A stretch of DNA of 64,000 bases, taken from assembly GCF_000177635.2 (NCBI RefSeq), contig NC_014836.1, positions 2,058,001 through 2,122,000 of the forward strand, read 5' to 3'. Shown one piece after another: positions 8,815-18,353 of the stretch. This DNA comes from Desulfurispirillum indicum S5 (GTDB taxonomy: Bacteria; Chrysiogenota; Chrysiogenetes; Chrysiogenales; Chrysiogenaceae). The notes beneath the pieces were generated by a model that saw nothing but the letters and a program-made list of their open reading frames with translations, was not told the DNA's origin and made no database searches. The translations under genes were made by a program, and so were the position numbers. The first letter of the stretch is position 1. Each line of letters opens with the position of its first letter.

Positions 8815-9947
8815 GCATAAAACTATTCACATCTGAGTCGGTTACCGAGGGACACCCCGACAAGATTTCCGATCAGATATCCGACGCCATCCTCGATGGC
8901 ATCCTCTCCCAGGACAGCCATGGCCGGGTTGCCTGTGAAACCATGGTCTCCACAGGACTGGTGATCGTGGCCGGGGAAATCACCACCAGCTGCTATGTGG
9001 ATGTTCCCGAGGTAGTCCGCCAGACGATCCGCGAGATTGGTTACACACGTGCCAAATACGGGTTCGACTATGAAACCTGCGGCGTCATCAGCGCCATCAA
9101 CAAGCAATCCCCCGATATCGCCATGGGCGTTGATGTGGGTGGCGCCGGTGACCAGGGCATGATGTTCGGCTTTGCCTGCCGGGAAACCGAAGAGCTCATG
9201 CCTCTGCCCATCACCCTGGCCCACAAGCTGACCATGCGCCTGGCAGCGGTACGCAAAAACGGGACCCTGAGCTACCTGCGCCCCGACGGCAAAGCCCAGG
9301 TGACGATCGCCTACGAGGGCAATCGCCCGGTATATGTGGACACGGTGGTCGTCTCGACCCAGCACTCGGAGTCCGTAACCCAGGACATCATCCATCATGA
9401 CATCATCGAGCAGGTGATTAAGCCGATTATCCCCGCCGAACTCTTTGACGAAAGCAGGATCACCTACCATATCAATCCCACTGGAAAGTTCGTCATCGGC
9501 GGGCCCATGGGAGACTGCGGCCTGACAGGACGCAAAATCATCGTCGACACGTACGGGGGCATGGGCCGCCACGGCGGCGGCGCTTTCAGTGGCAAGGATC
9601 CCTCCAAAGTGGATCGTTCCGCTGCCTATGCCGCCCGCTGGGTTGCCAAGAACGTCGTCGCCGCAGGCTATGCCGACCGCTGCGAAGTCCAGCTGGCCTA
9701 CGCCATCGGCGTGGTTAAACCTGTTTCCATCAACGTCAACACCTACGGGACAGCCACCGTTGATGAGGATCGCATTGCCCGTGCCATCCAGGAAGTGTTC
9801 GACCTGACGCCCAAGGGTATTATCACCAGCCTTGACCTGTTGCGTCCCATTTACCGGCCCACTGCCGCGTATGGACACTTCGGACGGGGCGAATTCTCCT
9901 GGGAGCAGACGAACCGCGTGGACATGCTGCGCACCCAGCTGGGATAA
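8811..9947 (+). CDS. metK: S-adenosylmethionine synthetase
   Basis: MetK makes S-adenosylmethionine from methionine and ATP. The 378-residue protein has all landmarks: [20 protein letters not shown] at the N-terminus, [13 protein letters not shown], and the glycine-rich [18 protein letters not shown] loop. Length is normal. It begins inside the end of the upstream exported-protein gene and is followed by a strong palindromic terminator. No SAM riboswitch is apparent upstream. Confidence 0.97.
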   Translation: MSIKLFTSESVTEGHPDKISDQISDAILDGILSQDSHGRVACETMVSTGLVIVAGEITTSCYVDVPEVVRQTIREIGYTRAKYGFDYETCGVISAINKQSPDIAMGVDVGGAGDQGMMFGFACRETEELMPLPITLAHKLTMRLAAVRKNGTLSYLRPDGKAQVTIAYEGNRPVYVDTVVVSTQHSESVTQDIIHHDIIEQVIKPIIPAELFDESRITYHINPTGKFVIGGPMGDCGLTGRKIIVDTYGGMGRHGGGAFSGKDPSKVDRSAAYAARWVAKNVVAAGYADRCEVQLAYAIGVVKPVSINVNTYGTATVDEDRIARAIQEVFDLTPKGIITSLDLLRPIYRPTAAYGHFGRGEFSWEQTNRVDMLRTQLG

Positions 9948-9969
9948 GCTTCCCCCGCATCTGAGCATC

Positions 9970-9999
9970 CGGCGGCATGGATATCCATGCCGCCGTTTC
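9970..9999 (+). terminator. Rho-independent terminator after metK
   Basis: A 26 bp perfect palindrome at 9970-9995 (arms starting CGGCGGCATGGA) is followed by TTTCTTAT. It ends the proS/ndk/metK block before hprK. The zero-spacer palindrome would fold with a small central loop. Confidence 0.8.
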
Positions 10000-10062
10000 T
10001 TATCGGATCCAACTCCCCCGCCGCAAAGCGCTCCATCGCTCCCTGCGCCATAAGAGGCCAAC

Positions 10063-11019
10063 ATGCTGACGGTAGCCGACTTCTATGAACATAACCGCAA
10101 TATCCTGGGTCTCAGGATTCTGGTGGCAGCGAATTTTTCCGCCACGATACTCCAGCCACGTATCCAGAAAAGCGGCCTGGCACTGACCGGGTACACCGAA
10201 TTCGTTCACGAAGACCGCATCCAGATCTTCGGCCAGACCGAGATGGGCTACCTGGGCTCAATAGGCCGCGCCGAAGCGACCCGCAAACTGGAGTCCTTCC
10301 TGACCTTCCCCTTTCCGGCGGTGCTCATCACACACCATCCCCAGCCTATCGAACCCTGGATGCTGGAACTTTTCACCAGACATGGAGTCGCCCTGCTGCA
10401 GACCGTGCAGACCTCCAGTCACGTCATCGCCACGGTCACTCGCTATCTTGAGTTTGAGCTGGCGGAGCAGACAACCCTCCACGGTGGCATGATGGATATA
10501 TTCGGCGTCGGAATGCTGATTACCGGGGAGAGCGGCATCGGCAAAAGCGAATGCTGCCTGGACCTGATCACCAGTGGTCACCGCCTGGTGGCCGACGATG
10601 TGGTTCTGGTAAAAAATATCTCCGGCGAACTGGTGGCCTTTTCCAACAATGAGCTGGAGCACCATATGGAGGTTCGTGGACTGGGCATCATCAATATCAA
10701 GGATATTTTCGGCGCGGCCAGCGTGCGTCGGCGCAAAAAAGTGGAGCTGATCATTGAGCTGCAAAGCTGGGAGCGCCAGAATGCCGCTCAACTGGAGCGA
10801 CTGGGAGATACCAGGAGTTTTCGCCATGTTCTCGACATCGACATTCCCGTGGTCTGCCTTCCGGTGACTCCGGGAAGGAACATCGCCAAAATTCTTGAGG
10901 TGCTGGCACGGAACACCATTCTGCAAAACATGGGATATCAGACGGTTGAAACTTTCATGAGCAAACTGCATAATCGAATCCAGTCCAAAACCGCAGACGG
11001 CAGTACGGGAGGCGCGTAG
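10063..11019 (+). CDS. hprK: HPr kinase/phosphorylase
   Basis: HprK phosphorylates and dephosphorylates HPr on its regulatory serine. The 318-residue protein has the N-terminal domain (1-130), the conserved His140 (TTLHG), the Walker A GESGIGKS at 155-162, the LVADD segment with its catalytic aspartates, and the signature MEVRGLGIINIKDIFG. It opens a contiguous run of PTS genes: rapZ follows after 2 bp and HPr lies 3 kb downstream. It starts at ATG 10063, where the 115 bp gap to metK contains only the terminator. Confidence 0.96.
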   Translation: MLTVADFYEHNRNILGLRILVAANFSATILQPRIQKSGLALTGYTEFVHEDRIQIFGQTEMGYLGSIGRAEATRKLESFLTFPFPAVLITHHPQPIEPWMLELFTRHGVALLQTVQTSSHVIATVTRYLEFELAEQTTLHGGMMDIFGVGMLITGESGIGKSECCLDLITSGHRLVADDVVLVKNISGELVAFSNNELEHHMEVRGLGIINIKDIFGAASVRRRKKVELIIELQSWERQNAAQLERLGDTRSFRHVLDIDIPVVCLPVTPGRNIAKILEVLARNTILQNMGYQTVETFMSKLHNRIQSKTADGSTGGA

Positions 11020-11021
11020 CC

Positions 11022-11873
11022 ATGGAGCTTGTATTTATTGCCGGACAGAGTGGCGCGGGGAAAACCGCTGCCGCCGCTGTCCTTGAGGATCTGGGGTACT
11101 ACCGTGTCGACAATATTCCCCTGACCATGGTGGAAGCCCTCATCGATGAGCTGCGCAAGAGCTCCTTCGAACGGATCTGCGTTGTCATCGGCGGCTACCA
11201 GCTCACTTCACGCCAGCTGGATCTGCAGCAGTACTTCATGGAGCTCTCCCGCAAAGGCATCCGCGTCCGCTCGCTCTTCCTGTGTGCCGACGACGAGGAA
11301 CTGATTCGCCGCTTCAACATCACCAGACGCGCCCACCCCTTTTCCGGAGAGCTGGCCAGTGCTTTGAAGGAGGAAAAGGACAGCATTTACCGCTGGTCAG
11401 AGTTCTTTGAACTGGTCATCGACACCACCAGCCTGAGCATTCACCAACTTAAGGAGAAGCTCGTGGTGCTCTTTGCCAAAGGGCAAACCCCGCGGCGCCT
11501 GACCATATCCTTTGTTTCCTTTGGTTTTAAATATGGTATATACAAAGGAGCTGATAATGTGGTGGACGTCCGTTTTCTTCCCAACCCGCACTTTGTGGCG
11601 GCACTCAAAGAAAAAACGGGCCTGCAGCAGGATGTCTACGACTACGTCATGGAGGCGCCCCTGACCGGAGAGTTCCTGACCCTCTGGCAACAGGTCTTTG
11701 ACTCTCTTTTCCGCTGGTATATCCAGGAAGGAAAGTCCTACGCCACCATCGCCTTTGGCTGTACCGGCGGCAAACACCGCAGTGTTTCCCTGGCCCGCTA
11801 CTGGTCGGAGTACTACCAGCAGCGCGACGATTACCATGTTTTCGTTTACCACAGGGATATTTCTCACCCCTGA
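11022..11873 (+). CDS. rapZ: RapZ-family nucleotide-binding protein (YvcJ)
   Basis: The 283-residue protein has the Walker A GQSGAGKT at 8-15, the DLGYYRVDNIP block and the C-terminal FGCTGGKHRSV signature. In enterobacteria RapZ binds small RNAs and targets glmS control; elsewhere its RNA role is less clear. Its place between hprK and PTS genes is conserved in many bacteria and suggests a link with PTS signalling. The ribosome binding site overlaps the end of hprK. Confidence 0.95.
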   Translation: MELVFIAGQSGAGKTAAAAVLEDLGYYRVDNIPLTMVEALIDELRKSSFERICVVIGGYQLTSRQLDLQQYFMELSRKGIRVRSLFLCADDEELIRRFNITRRAHPFSGELASALKEEKDSIYRWSEFFELVIDTTSLSIHQLKEKLVVLFAKGQTPRRLTISFVSFGFKYGIYKGADNVVDVRFLPNPHFVAALKEKTGLQQDVYDYVMEAPLTGEFLTLWQQVFDSLFRWYIQEGKSYATIAFGCTGGKHRSVSLARYWSEYYQQRDDYHVFVYHRDISHP

Positions 11874-11899
11874 AACTCTCTCCCATTGAGGCACAGCGC

Positions 11900-12316
11900 A
11901 TGATAGGTATTATTCTCGCCACCCACGGCAACCTGGCCCACGAGCTCCTGGAAACGGCCCAGTCAATCATCGGCCCCCAGGAGCATGTCAAGCTCCTGAG
12001 CATTGACTTCCAGCACGATGTAGACACCATTTTCACCCAGTACGAAGATTGCCTCAAAGATGTCAATCAGGGTGAAGGCGTCCTGATACTCACGGACATG
12101 TTTGGCGGCACTCCATCCAATATATCTCTTTCGTATCTGAATACTGCCAATATTGAAGTGCTGACCGGAGTGAATCTGCCCATGCTGATCAAGGTTCTCA
12201 CCTCCCGCGCCGAGGCTCCCACCCCTACCGCCCTGGCAAAGATGGCAAAAACCGATGCCATCGACGGCATTGTCATTGCGTCGGAAGTCATGAGGCAAAA
12301 AGTTGAAGAAATCTAG
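11900..12316 (+). CDS. Mannose-family PTS EIIA
   Basis: The 138-residue protein is a mannose-type EIIA domain. The phosphorylated residue is His9 in GIILATHG, and LTDMFGGTPSN is the second family block. It accepts phosphate from HPr and passes it to EIIB. In organisms without sugar pathways such EIIA domains are often regulatory. It follows rapZ by 26 bp and overlaps the EIIB start by 14 bp. Confidence 0.95.
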   Translation: MIGIILATHGNLAHELLETAQSIIGPQEHVKLLSIDFQHDVDTIFTQYEDCLKDVNQGEGVLILTDMFGGTPSNISLSYLNTANIEVLTGVNLPMLIKVLTSRAEAPTPTALAKMAKTDAIDGIVIASEVMRQKVEEI

Positions 12317-12752
12317 TTTTATCCGCCTTGATGAACGGCTGGTCCATGGCCAGGTCGTACACGGCTGGCTGAGGCACCTGAAAGCCCGCACTATTGTCGT
12401 CGTGGACAGCCGGGTTGCGGTGGATCCTCTGCGACAGCAGATTTACCGCAGCGCGGTACCACGGGGCATTGACGTACAGTTCATGACACCGCCGCAGTGC
12501 GAAGAGGTCATCGACACCCTCGACGAAACCCTCTTTCTCTTCTCTTCCGTGGAGCAGATGGAAGAAGTGCTGCAGCAACACCCCGTCCAGGAAATAAATA
12601 TCGGCTGCATGCAGAAGAAGAGCAGCCGTCAACAGGAGTTTAACTCCATCTATATCTCGGACGACGAACTCGACCGTCTGCGCAACCTCAAGGCAACGGG
12701 CGCGGTGATTGTCTTCCAGAAAGTTCCAGGAGAGAAAAAATTTATACTCTGA
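12303..12752 (+). CDS. Mannose-family PTS EIIB
   Basis: This 149-residue EIIB domain shows the signature FIRLDERLVHGQVVHGW with the phospho-histidine at residue 15. It would take phosphate from EIIA and hand it to the sugar bound at EIIC/EIID. The start is TTG 12303; no ATG exists at the N-terminal end of the domain. The end overlaps the start of EIIC by 13 bp. Confidence 0.94.
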   Translation: MKKSSFIRLDERLVHGQVVHGWLRHLKARTIVVVDSRVAVDPLRQQIYRSAVPRGIDVQFMTPPQCEEVIDTLDETLFLFSSVEQMEEVLQQHPVQEINIGCMQKKSSRQQEFNSIYISDDELDRLRNLKATGAVIVFQKVPGEKKFIL

Positions 12753-13438
12753 GCCAGCTCCTTCTGCTGACAGGCGCCTTCGCCCTTATAGAATCAGACC
12801 GCTATGCCTTCGGACAGTTTGGCATATGCCAGCCCCTGATCGCCTGCACCCTTACCGGCTGGATCATGGGCGACTGGGCCACCGGGCTGCTGTTGGGTGC
12901 CGCCTTTCAGCTCCTGTGGATAACCTTTATCCCCGTGGGCGCCAGCATGTACACCAACGAGTCCGTGGTGACAGCGGCCATCGCTGCTTTTGCAGCCTCC
13001 GTGGGAGAGGTGCGGCCAGAGGTACTGATGATCCTCTTTCTCCTGTGCATTCCCGTTACCGTAGTTGCCATGAAAATGGACTACCTGGCCCGCAGCGCCA
13101 ATGGAGTCTTTGCCAACTACGCCAAGCAGGGAATCCTCAGCGCCCACTACTCCATGGCCCAACGCTTTCACCTGGTGGGAATCCCCCTGAACTGGCTCAA
13201 CGGAATTCTGATTGGCTGGACTGTTTTGATCGGCCTGTCCCTGATCCACGATATGGCGGGACACCTGCTCCTGAAGCATGGCCTGGAAAGCGGATTGGCC
13301 CTGCAGTGGAAGCTGCTGCCACTGATCGGCATTCTCTTCCTGGCCCATGACAGCTTCCGCGACTACCGCTCCTATATCTACTTCCTGGCCGGCTGCCTCA
13401 TCGGCGGCGGCATCATCGCCCTGGGGCTGATGGCATGA
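12740..13438 (+). CDS. Mannose-family PTS EIIC, apparent ATT start
   Basis: The membrane permease subunit has several hydrophobic helices and the family blocks CQPLIACTLTGWIMGDWATG and GAAFQLLWI. The first ATG of the frame (12866) would cut away about 42 residues, including the first membrane helix and half of the signature. Homologous sequence continues upstream to 12740, where ATT (ATT TAT ACT CTG) stands 7-8 bases after AGGAG. I therefore place the start at this ATT, giving 232 residues. CTG 12749 is the alternative. The gene overlaps EIIB by 13 bp in the -1 frame and EIID by 4 bp. Confidence 0.85.
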   Translation: MYTLSQLLLLTGAFALIESDRYAFGQFGICQPLIACTLTGWIMGDWATGLLLGAAFQLLWITFIPVGASMYTNESVVTAAIAAFAASVGEVRPEVLMILFLLCIPVTVVAMKMDYLARSANGVFANYAKQGILSAHYSMAQRFHLVGIPLNWLNGILIGWTVLIGLSLIHDMAGHLLLKHGLESGLALQWKLLPLIGILFLAHDSFRDYRSYIYFLAGCLIGGGIIALGLMA

Positions 13439-14154
13439 AGGCGCTGTCACTGCTGCGGGTTGCCTGGCGCCTGCTCTTCATCCAGAGCTCGTGGAATTTC
13501 AATAACATGCAGGGCATCGGGGTTTTCTACGCCGCCTACCCTGAGCTTTCACGTCTGAAAATGCCCGTCAAGGGCATGCGCCACTTCGCCCGCTACTTCA
13601 ATACCAACCCGTACATGGCAGGGGTCGTCATCGGCGTGGCGCTGAACTACGAAATCCAGCGCGGCGAACACCTCAGCAGTGAGTACAAAAACACCCTGGC
13701 CAGCTTCTTCGGCGCCATTGGAGACGCCTTTTTCTGGGCCACCTTCCGCCCGGCCGTCTTTGCCCTGGGGGTCACCATGTACTTCATTGAGCCCCTGCGC
13801 CCCCTCTGCCTGTGGGTTCCCATAATTCTCTACCTGGCGGTAACACTCACCGCCCGCTTCTACGGTTTTTACCTGGGCTATGTCCACGGCATGTCCGTGG
13901 TGCAGAAAATCCAGCCAGGCCTGCTGCATCTCTGTATCGACGGACTCAAGAACAGTCATTATATCCTTGCCGGAATCCTGTTCACGCTCATCATGTACCA
14001 GGTGTTTCTGCACTTTGCACCCTTCTACATGGGAATTGCCATAGTGTTTCTTATCTGCAATCTGATTTTTTTTCACTTCATGCGGGTAAATGTTTTTATT
14101 ATTCTGATTTCCATTTTTATGTTTATAATCGAATTTTTCAGGCAGAGCGTATGA
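13435..14154 (+). CDS. Mannose-family PTS EIID
   Basis: EIID forms the sugar channel with EIIC. Family landmarks are FIQSSWNFNNMQGIGVFYA at residues 16-34 and the central FFGAIGDAFFWAT. At 239 residues it is shorter than typical EIID (around 270), and the C-terminal part is unusually rich in Phe and Ile with little similarity I can recall. It may therefore have lost transport specificity. It overlaps both EIIC and HPr with ATGA junctions. Confidence 0.92.
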   Translation: MKALSLLRVAWRLLFIQSSWNFNNMQGIGVFYAAYPELSRLKMPVKGMRHFARYFNTNPYMAGVVIGVALNYEIQRGEHLSSEYKNTLASFFGAIGDAFFWATFRPAVFALGVTMYFIEPLRPLCLWVPIILYLAVTLTARFYGFYLGYVHGMSVVQKIQPGLLHLCIDGLKNSHYILAGILFTLIMYQVFLHFAPFYMGIAIVFLICNLIFFHFMRVNVFIILISIFMFIIEFFRQSV

Positions 14155-14426
14155 GTATGCAAGCAAAAAAGACACTGAAAATCCAGAACCGGCTGGGTCT
14201 GCACGCTCGTGCGGCCGCCAAACTGGTGCGAGTCACAACCGCTTATGAGTGCAGCATCAATCTGACCTACCAGGACAAGAGCGTAAACGCCAAAAGTATC
14301 CTCGGCCTTCTTATGCTGGCGGCGCCCTTGGGCAGCGAAGTGCTCATCGAAGCTGACGGAAGCGATGCTCACCAGGCGGTGGATGCTCTGGAGGACCTCT
14401 TTACAAGACGATTCGACGAGGAGTAA
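14151..14426 (+). CDS. ptsH: Phosphocarrier protein HPr
   Basis: The 91-residue protein (89 if the second ATG, 14157, is used) carries the active His18 in NRLGLHARAAAKLV and the regulatory Ser49 in NAKSILGLL. Both the EI phosphorylation site and the HprK target site are thus present, so the upstream kinase has a real substrate. It overlaps EIID by 4 bp and stands 3 bp before ptsI. Confidence 0.95.
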   Translation: MSMQAKKTLKIQNRLGLHARAAAKLVRVTTAYECSINLTYQDKSVNAKSILGLLMLAAPLGSEVLIEADGSDAHQAVDALEDLFTRRFDEE

Positions 14427-14429
14427 CTG

Positions 14430-16199
14430 GTGGAGACCTACTACGGCCACAGCGTCAGCAGCGGCATTGCCCTGGGGCGGCTGGTGCGGCTGCACGAGAC
14501 GGACAACCGCATCAAGTCCATCTATATCGCTTCTGCTGACCAGCAGGGCGAGTGGCAGCGTTTTGAACAGGCGCGCCATCTGGCCCGGGCGGAACTGCAG
14601 CACAGCGCCGAAGTGATCAGCGATCTGCTGGGGGAAGCTCAGCGCCTGATCATTGAGCCCCAGATCATGATGCTTGATGACAACTCCTTCGTGACATCGG
14701 TCAGACAATCCATCTTCCAGGAAAGTTACTCCCTGGAATACGCCGTGGAGAAATTCAGACAGGAGGTCTCAGCCTCCTTTGCCAGTGTGGAAGACACCTA
14801 TCTGCGTGAGCGCATGAATGACATTTTCACCGTCACCCGCCTTGTGGTGAAATACGCCCAGCAGCAAAACAGCAACCCCAAAGAGCCCGAGGACTTCTCC
14901 TACGGCAGTGAAATCCAGGGAGCTATCGTCTACGCCAACGACATCACCCCCAGTGAAATCACCCTGCTGATCTCATCGGGCATTGTCGGCGCCGTCACGG
15001 CCAAGACATCGGCCCTCAGCCATACGGCCATTCTCTGCAAGAGCATGGAAATTCCCATGCTCACCGGCATTGAGTTCGGCGAAGTGCAGGACTGCCCCGT
15101 TATCATCGACTCCTACCGGGGACAGTTCATCGTCAATCCCACGCCAGAGGTGGAAGATGACTTTCGCCAGCGGCAGCTGCGCATTATCCAGTACAAAACC
15201 ATCATGGTCTCTTCGTCCTTTCAGCGTAAAGACACCGACGTGCAGATTTACGGAAACGTGGAGATCCCGGCTGAAGCCATCCACCTCGCCCAGTATCAGG
15301 CCCACGGAATCGGCCTGCTGCGCAGCGAGTTCATGATCCTCCAGATGGAGCGCTTTCCCCGCTTTGAGGAGCAGCTGGCCTTTTATCAGTCCATCCTGGA
15401 AAAGTGCAACTACCTCCCCACCACCGTGCGTACCGTGGACATAGGGTCTGATAAGGTCGCCTCATTCCTGCATATGGAGCACGAAGACAACCCGGCCATG
15501 GGCCGTCGCGGTATCCGCTACAGCCTCAGCAGGCCCGAGGAATTCGCCACCCACCTCAGGGCGATTCTCTCGCTGGCCCAGTGGACTGACCTCAGAGTCA
15601 TGTTCCCCATGGTCACCATCCCCGATGAAGTCATCCGCGCACGGGCCCTGACAGAACAGGTGCTGGCGGAACTGCGCCGGGAGAATCCCGCCCTGCCCGC
15701 CTCCGTGCCCATCGGCATCATGGTGGAGACCCCCGCCAGCGCCATGAGCATTGGTGCCTTTGTCAAGTACATCGACTTTATCAGCGTCGGCACCAACGAC
15801 CTCACCCAGTATGTCATGGCCAGCGATCGCACCAGCAAAGGGGTGGGGCACCTGTGCAATCCCTACCACCCCCCCATACTGCGGGTGCTGCACCACATTG
15901 CCCAGACCGCAAAAAAATTCAACATACCCGTCAACATTTGCGGCGAAACCGCTTCTGATATATTTTACTTGCCTATTCTCCACGGAATGGGGTACAGGTC
16001 TTTCAGCGTTCGCACCCCCTCTATTCCCGAAGTGCGTGTCGTGCTTTCGGATCTCGATCCCGCCCGCAGCGAGCACCTGGCGACCCGTGTCATGGAGAGC
16101 TGGAACGTGGAACAGGTCACTGAACAATGTGTTGAATTTATTCAGGATATACTGCCAACAGAACTTCTCGAATACGTCATGGTGAACAAAACATGCTAG
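14430..16199 (+). CDS. ptsI: PTS enzyme I (phosphoenolpyruvate-protein phosphotransferase)
   Basis: Enzyme I phosphorylates HPr using phosphoenolpyruvate. The 589-residue protein has the phospho-histidine His198 in TSALSHTAILCKSMEIP and the C-terminal TIM-barrel motifs GTNDLTQYVMASDR and NICGETASD with the active-site cysteine. It starts at GTG 14430 after GAGGAG; no ATG is near. The stop overlaps argD by 7 bp, linking the PTS block to arginine biosynthesis. Confidence 0.96.
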   Translation: METYYGHSVSSGIALGRLVRLHETDNRIKSIYIASADQQGEWQRFEQARHLARAELQHSAEVISDLLGEAQRLIIEPQIMMLDDNSFVTSVRQSIFQESYSLEYAVEKFRQEVSASFASVEDTYLRERMNDIFTVTRLVVKYAQQQNSNPKEPEDFSYGSEIQGAIVYANDITPSEITLLISSGIVGAVTAKTSALSHTAILCKSMEIPMLTGIEFGEVQDCPVIIDSYRGQFIVNPTPEVEDDFRQRQLRIIQYKTIMVSSSFQRKDTDVQIYGNVEIPAEAIHLAQYQAHGIGLLRSEFMILQMERFPRFEEQLAFYQSILEKCNYLPTTVRTVDIGSDKVASFLHMEHEDNPAMGRRGIRYSLSRPEEFATHLRAILSLAQWTDLRVMFPMVTIPDEVIRARALTEQVLAELRRENPALPASVPIGIMVETPASAMSIGAFVKYIDFISVGTNDLTQYVMASDRTSKGVGHLCNPYHPPILRVLHHIAQTAKKFNIPVNICGETASDIFYLPILHGMGYRSFSVRTPSIPEVRVVLSDLDPARSEHLATRVMESWNVEQVTEQCVEFIQDILPTELLEYVMVNKTC

Positions 16200-17356
16200 A
16201 AACTCATCTCATCAACAACTACAAGCGTATGGACATTGCCTTTGAACAGGGAAGCAATTACACCCTCACGGACACCAGCGGTAAGTCCTATATCGACCTG
16301 CTGGCCGGCATTGCTGTTGTCAACGTAGGTCACAGCAACCCCCACGTCATACGCAGCGTCCAGGAACAGCTTCCACGACTGGTACACACCTCCAATATAT
16401 TCAGGATTCCCCTCCAGGAAGCCCTGGCTACACGCATCACCGAGCTGAGCTTCCCCTGCAAGGGTTTTTTCTGCAACTCCGGCGCCGAGGCCAATGAGGC
16501 AGCCGTCAAGCTGGCGCGCCTGTACTCCTTCAACAAGCGCGGAGCTGATAACTTCAAGATCATCACCCTGCTGCGCTCTTTTCACGGCCGCACCATGGCA
16601 GGCATCTCGGCCACGGGCCAGGAAAAGGTCAAACTGGGATTCAACCCTCTGCTCAACGGCTTTGAACACGTGGAGCCCAACGACATGGAAGCCATGGCCA
16701 AAGCGGCTCGTGGTGCCGCCGCCATACTGGTGGAACTGGTGCAGGGTGAAAGCGGAGTCCACCCCCTCGACAGAGGCTATGTTCGAGAGCTGCGCCAGTT
16801 CTGCTCTGATAATGATATCCTGCTGATGCTCGACGAAGTGCAGACCGGCATCGGTCGTACCGGAAAAATGTTTGCTTTTCAGAACTACGACATCGAACCC
16901 GATGTCTTCACCATCGCCAAAGGCCTTGGCAATGGCTTTCCCATCGGCGCCATGTTTGCCAAAGAACCCTTTGCCTCCCACATGGTTCCCGGAACCCACG
17001 GCTCCACCTTCGGCGGCAATCCCCTGTGCTGCAGCGCTGCCATGGGAGTGCTGGACGCCTTTGAAACCGACGGCATTCTGGAGCATGTGCAGCACATGGA
17101 AGCCCACCTGCGCGAACTTTGCGAAGCCATGCTCGGACGCGGCACCATTATGTCCTATCGCGGCCTCGGCCTGATGTACGCCCTGGAACTGCCCGGCGAA
17201 ATGCCTGATCTGGTCAAGGCATGCCTGCAAAACGGCCTGATCATCAACCAGACCTCACCCTCCACCATCCGACTGCTGCCCCCCCTGACCATTGACCGGC
17301 AAGGTCTTTCCCAGGGGCTTGAAATCCTGGAAAACACCATAAGGAACCTTACATGA
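16193..17356 (+). CDS. argD: Acetylornithine aminotransferase
   Basis: This PLP enzyme converts N-acetylglutamate semialdehyde to N-acetylornithine. The 387 residues contain the class III aminotransferase landmarks: GIAVVNVGHSNP near the start, FFCNSGAEANEAAVKLAR, LDEVQTGIGRTGK, and the Schiff-base lysine in FTIAKGLGNGFPIGA. It begins in the end of ptsI and overlaps argF by 4 bp, so argD-argF are translationally coupled. Confidence 0.95.
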   Translation: MLETHLINNYKRMDIAFEQGSNYTLTDTSGKSYIDLLAGIAVVNVGHSNPHVIRSVQEQLPRLVHTSNIFRIPLQEALATRITELSFPCKGFFCNSGAEANEAAVKLARLYSFNKRGADNFKIITLLRSFHGRTMAGISATGQEKVKLGFNPLLNGFEHVEPNDMEAMAKAARGAAAILVELVQGESGVHPLDRGYVRELRQFCSDNDILLMLDEVQTGIGRTGKMFAFQNYDIEPDVFTIAKGLGNGFPIGAMFAKEPFASHMVPGTHGSTFGGNPLCCSAAMGVLDAFETDGILEHVQHMEAHLRELCEAMLGRGTIMSYRGLGLMYALELPGEMPDLVKACLQNGLIINQTSPSTIRLLPPLTIDRQGLSQGLEILENTIRNLT

Positions 17357-18273
17357 AGCACTTTCTGGCACTGCGGGACTACCACAAGGATGAGCTCACC
17401 CATATTCTCAACCTGGCCTTCACCCTGAAACGCGAGCTGAAGCAGAATATTGCCCACCCGAAGCTTGCAGGGAAAACCCTGGCCATGATCTTTGAGAAGT
17501 CCTCCACCCGCACCAGAGTGTCCTTTGAAACCGGCATATTCCAGTTGGGAGGCGTTGGGCTCTTCCTGAGCTCCAATGACCTGCAGATGGGACGCGGCGA
17601 ACCGATCCGCGATACCGCTGCGGTGCTTTCGCGCTATGTGGATGGCATCATGATCCGCACCTTTGCCCACTCCACGGTGGAAGAGCTGGCCAGACACTCG
17701 AGCGTCCCCGTCATAAACGGTCTCAGTGACCTCCTGCACCCCTGCCAGGCCATGGCCGATGTCATGACCATGCTGGAACACAGTGACAAGCCCCTCGAGG
17801 AAATCAAACTGGCCTATGTCGGCGACGGCAACAACGTCGCCAACTCTCTTATTTACGGTGCCGCCAGTTTGGGTTACAGTATCAGCATCGCCTCACCAAA
17901 AGGCTACGAAGTGGCTGATCATGTGGCACAGCAAGCCAGCACCATTGCCCGGTCAACGGGAGCGCCCATACACTATACCCACGATCCGGCTGAAGCGATC
18001 CGAGGTGCTGACTTCGTCTACACCGACGTGTGGGCCAGCATGGGACAGGAGGACCAACAGCAGGAGCGTCTGCGCGCCTTTGAAGGCTTCACGGTCACGG
18101 AAAAGCTCATGCAGCTTGGCACCCCCAACTGCAAGTTTCTCCACTGCCTGCCCGCCTATCGCGACAAGGAAGTCAGCGCCGAAGTCTGTGACGGACCCCG
18201 CAGCATTATCTATGACCAGGCGGAAAATCGACTCCACGCCCAGAAAGCCATCATGGTTCACCTGATGGCCTAG
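17353..18273 (+). CDS. argF: Ornithine carbamoyltransferase
   Basis: ArgF makes citrulline from ornithine and carbamoyl phosphate. The 306-residue protein shows the carbamoyl phosphate motif FEKSSTRTRVSFE, the HPCQAMAD block and the ornithine-binding HCLPAYRDKE with its catalytic cysteine. It overlaps argD by 4 bp and precedes argG by 80 bp. Confidence 0.97.
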   Translation: MKHFLALRDYHKDELTHILNLAFTLKRELKQNIAHPKLAGKTLAMIFEKSSTRTRVSFETGIFQLGGVGLFLSSNDLQMGRGEPIRDTAAVLSRYVDGIMIRTFAHSTVEELARHSSVPVINGLSDLLHPCQAMADVMTMLEHSDKPLEEIKLAYVGDGNNVANSLIYGAASLGYSISIASPKGYEVADHVAQQASTIARSTGAPIHYTHDPAEAIRGADFVYTDVWASMGQEDQQQERLRAFEGFTVTEKLMQLGTPNCKFLHCLPAYRDKEVSAEVCDGPRSIIYDQAENRLHAQKAIMVHLMA

Positions 18274-18353
18274 CAGGCGTTCCGGACTGGGCTGACCGCC
18301 ATTCCAAGCTCGTTCTTTCTTAACGATATGCCTTTAACTCCCTGGAGGAACCT

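Noticed and set aside
8823-10064. 413-codon - strand frame opposite metK
   Set aside because: metK is unmistakable on the + strand; the antisense product is a glycine- and histidine-rich shadow crossing the metK terminator.
12730-12752. Programmed -1 frameshift fusing EIIB to EIIC at the A6-T3 run
   Set aside because: The run is G-AAA-AAA-TTT, which does not fit the X-XXY-YYZ rule well; a separate start behind AGGAG explains the overlap more simply.
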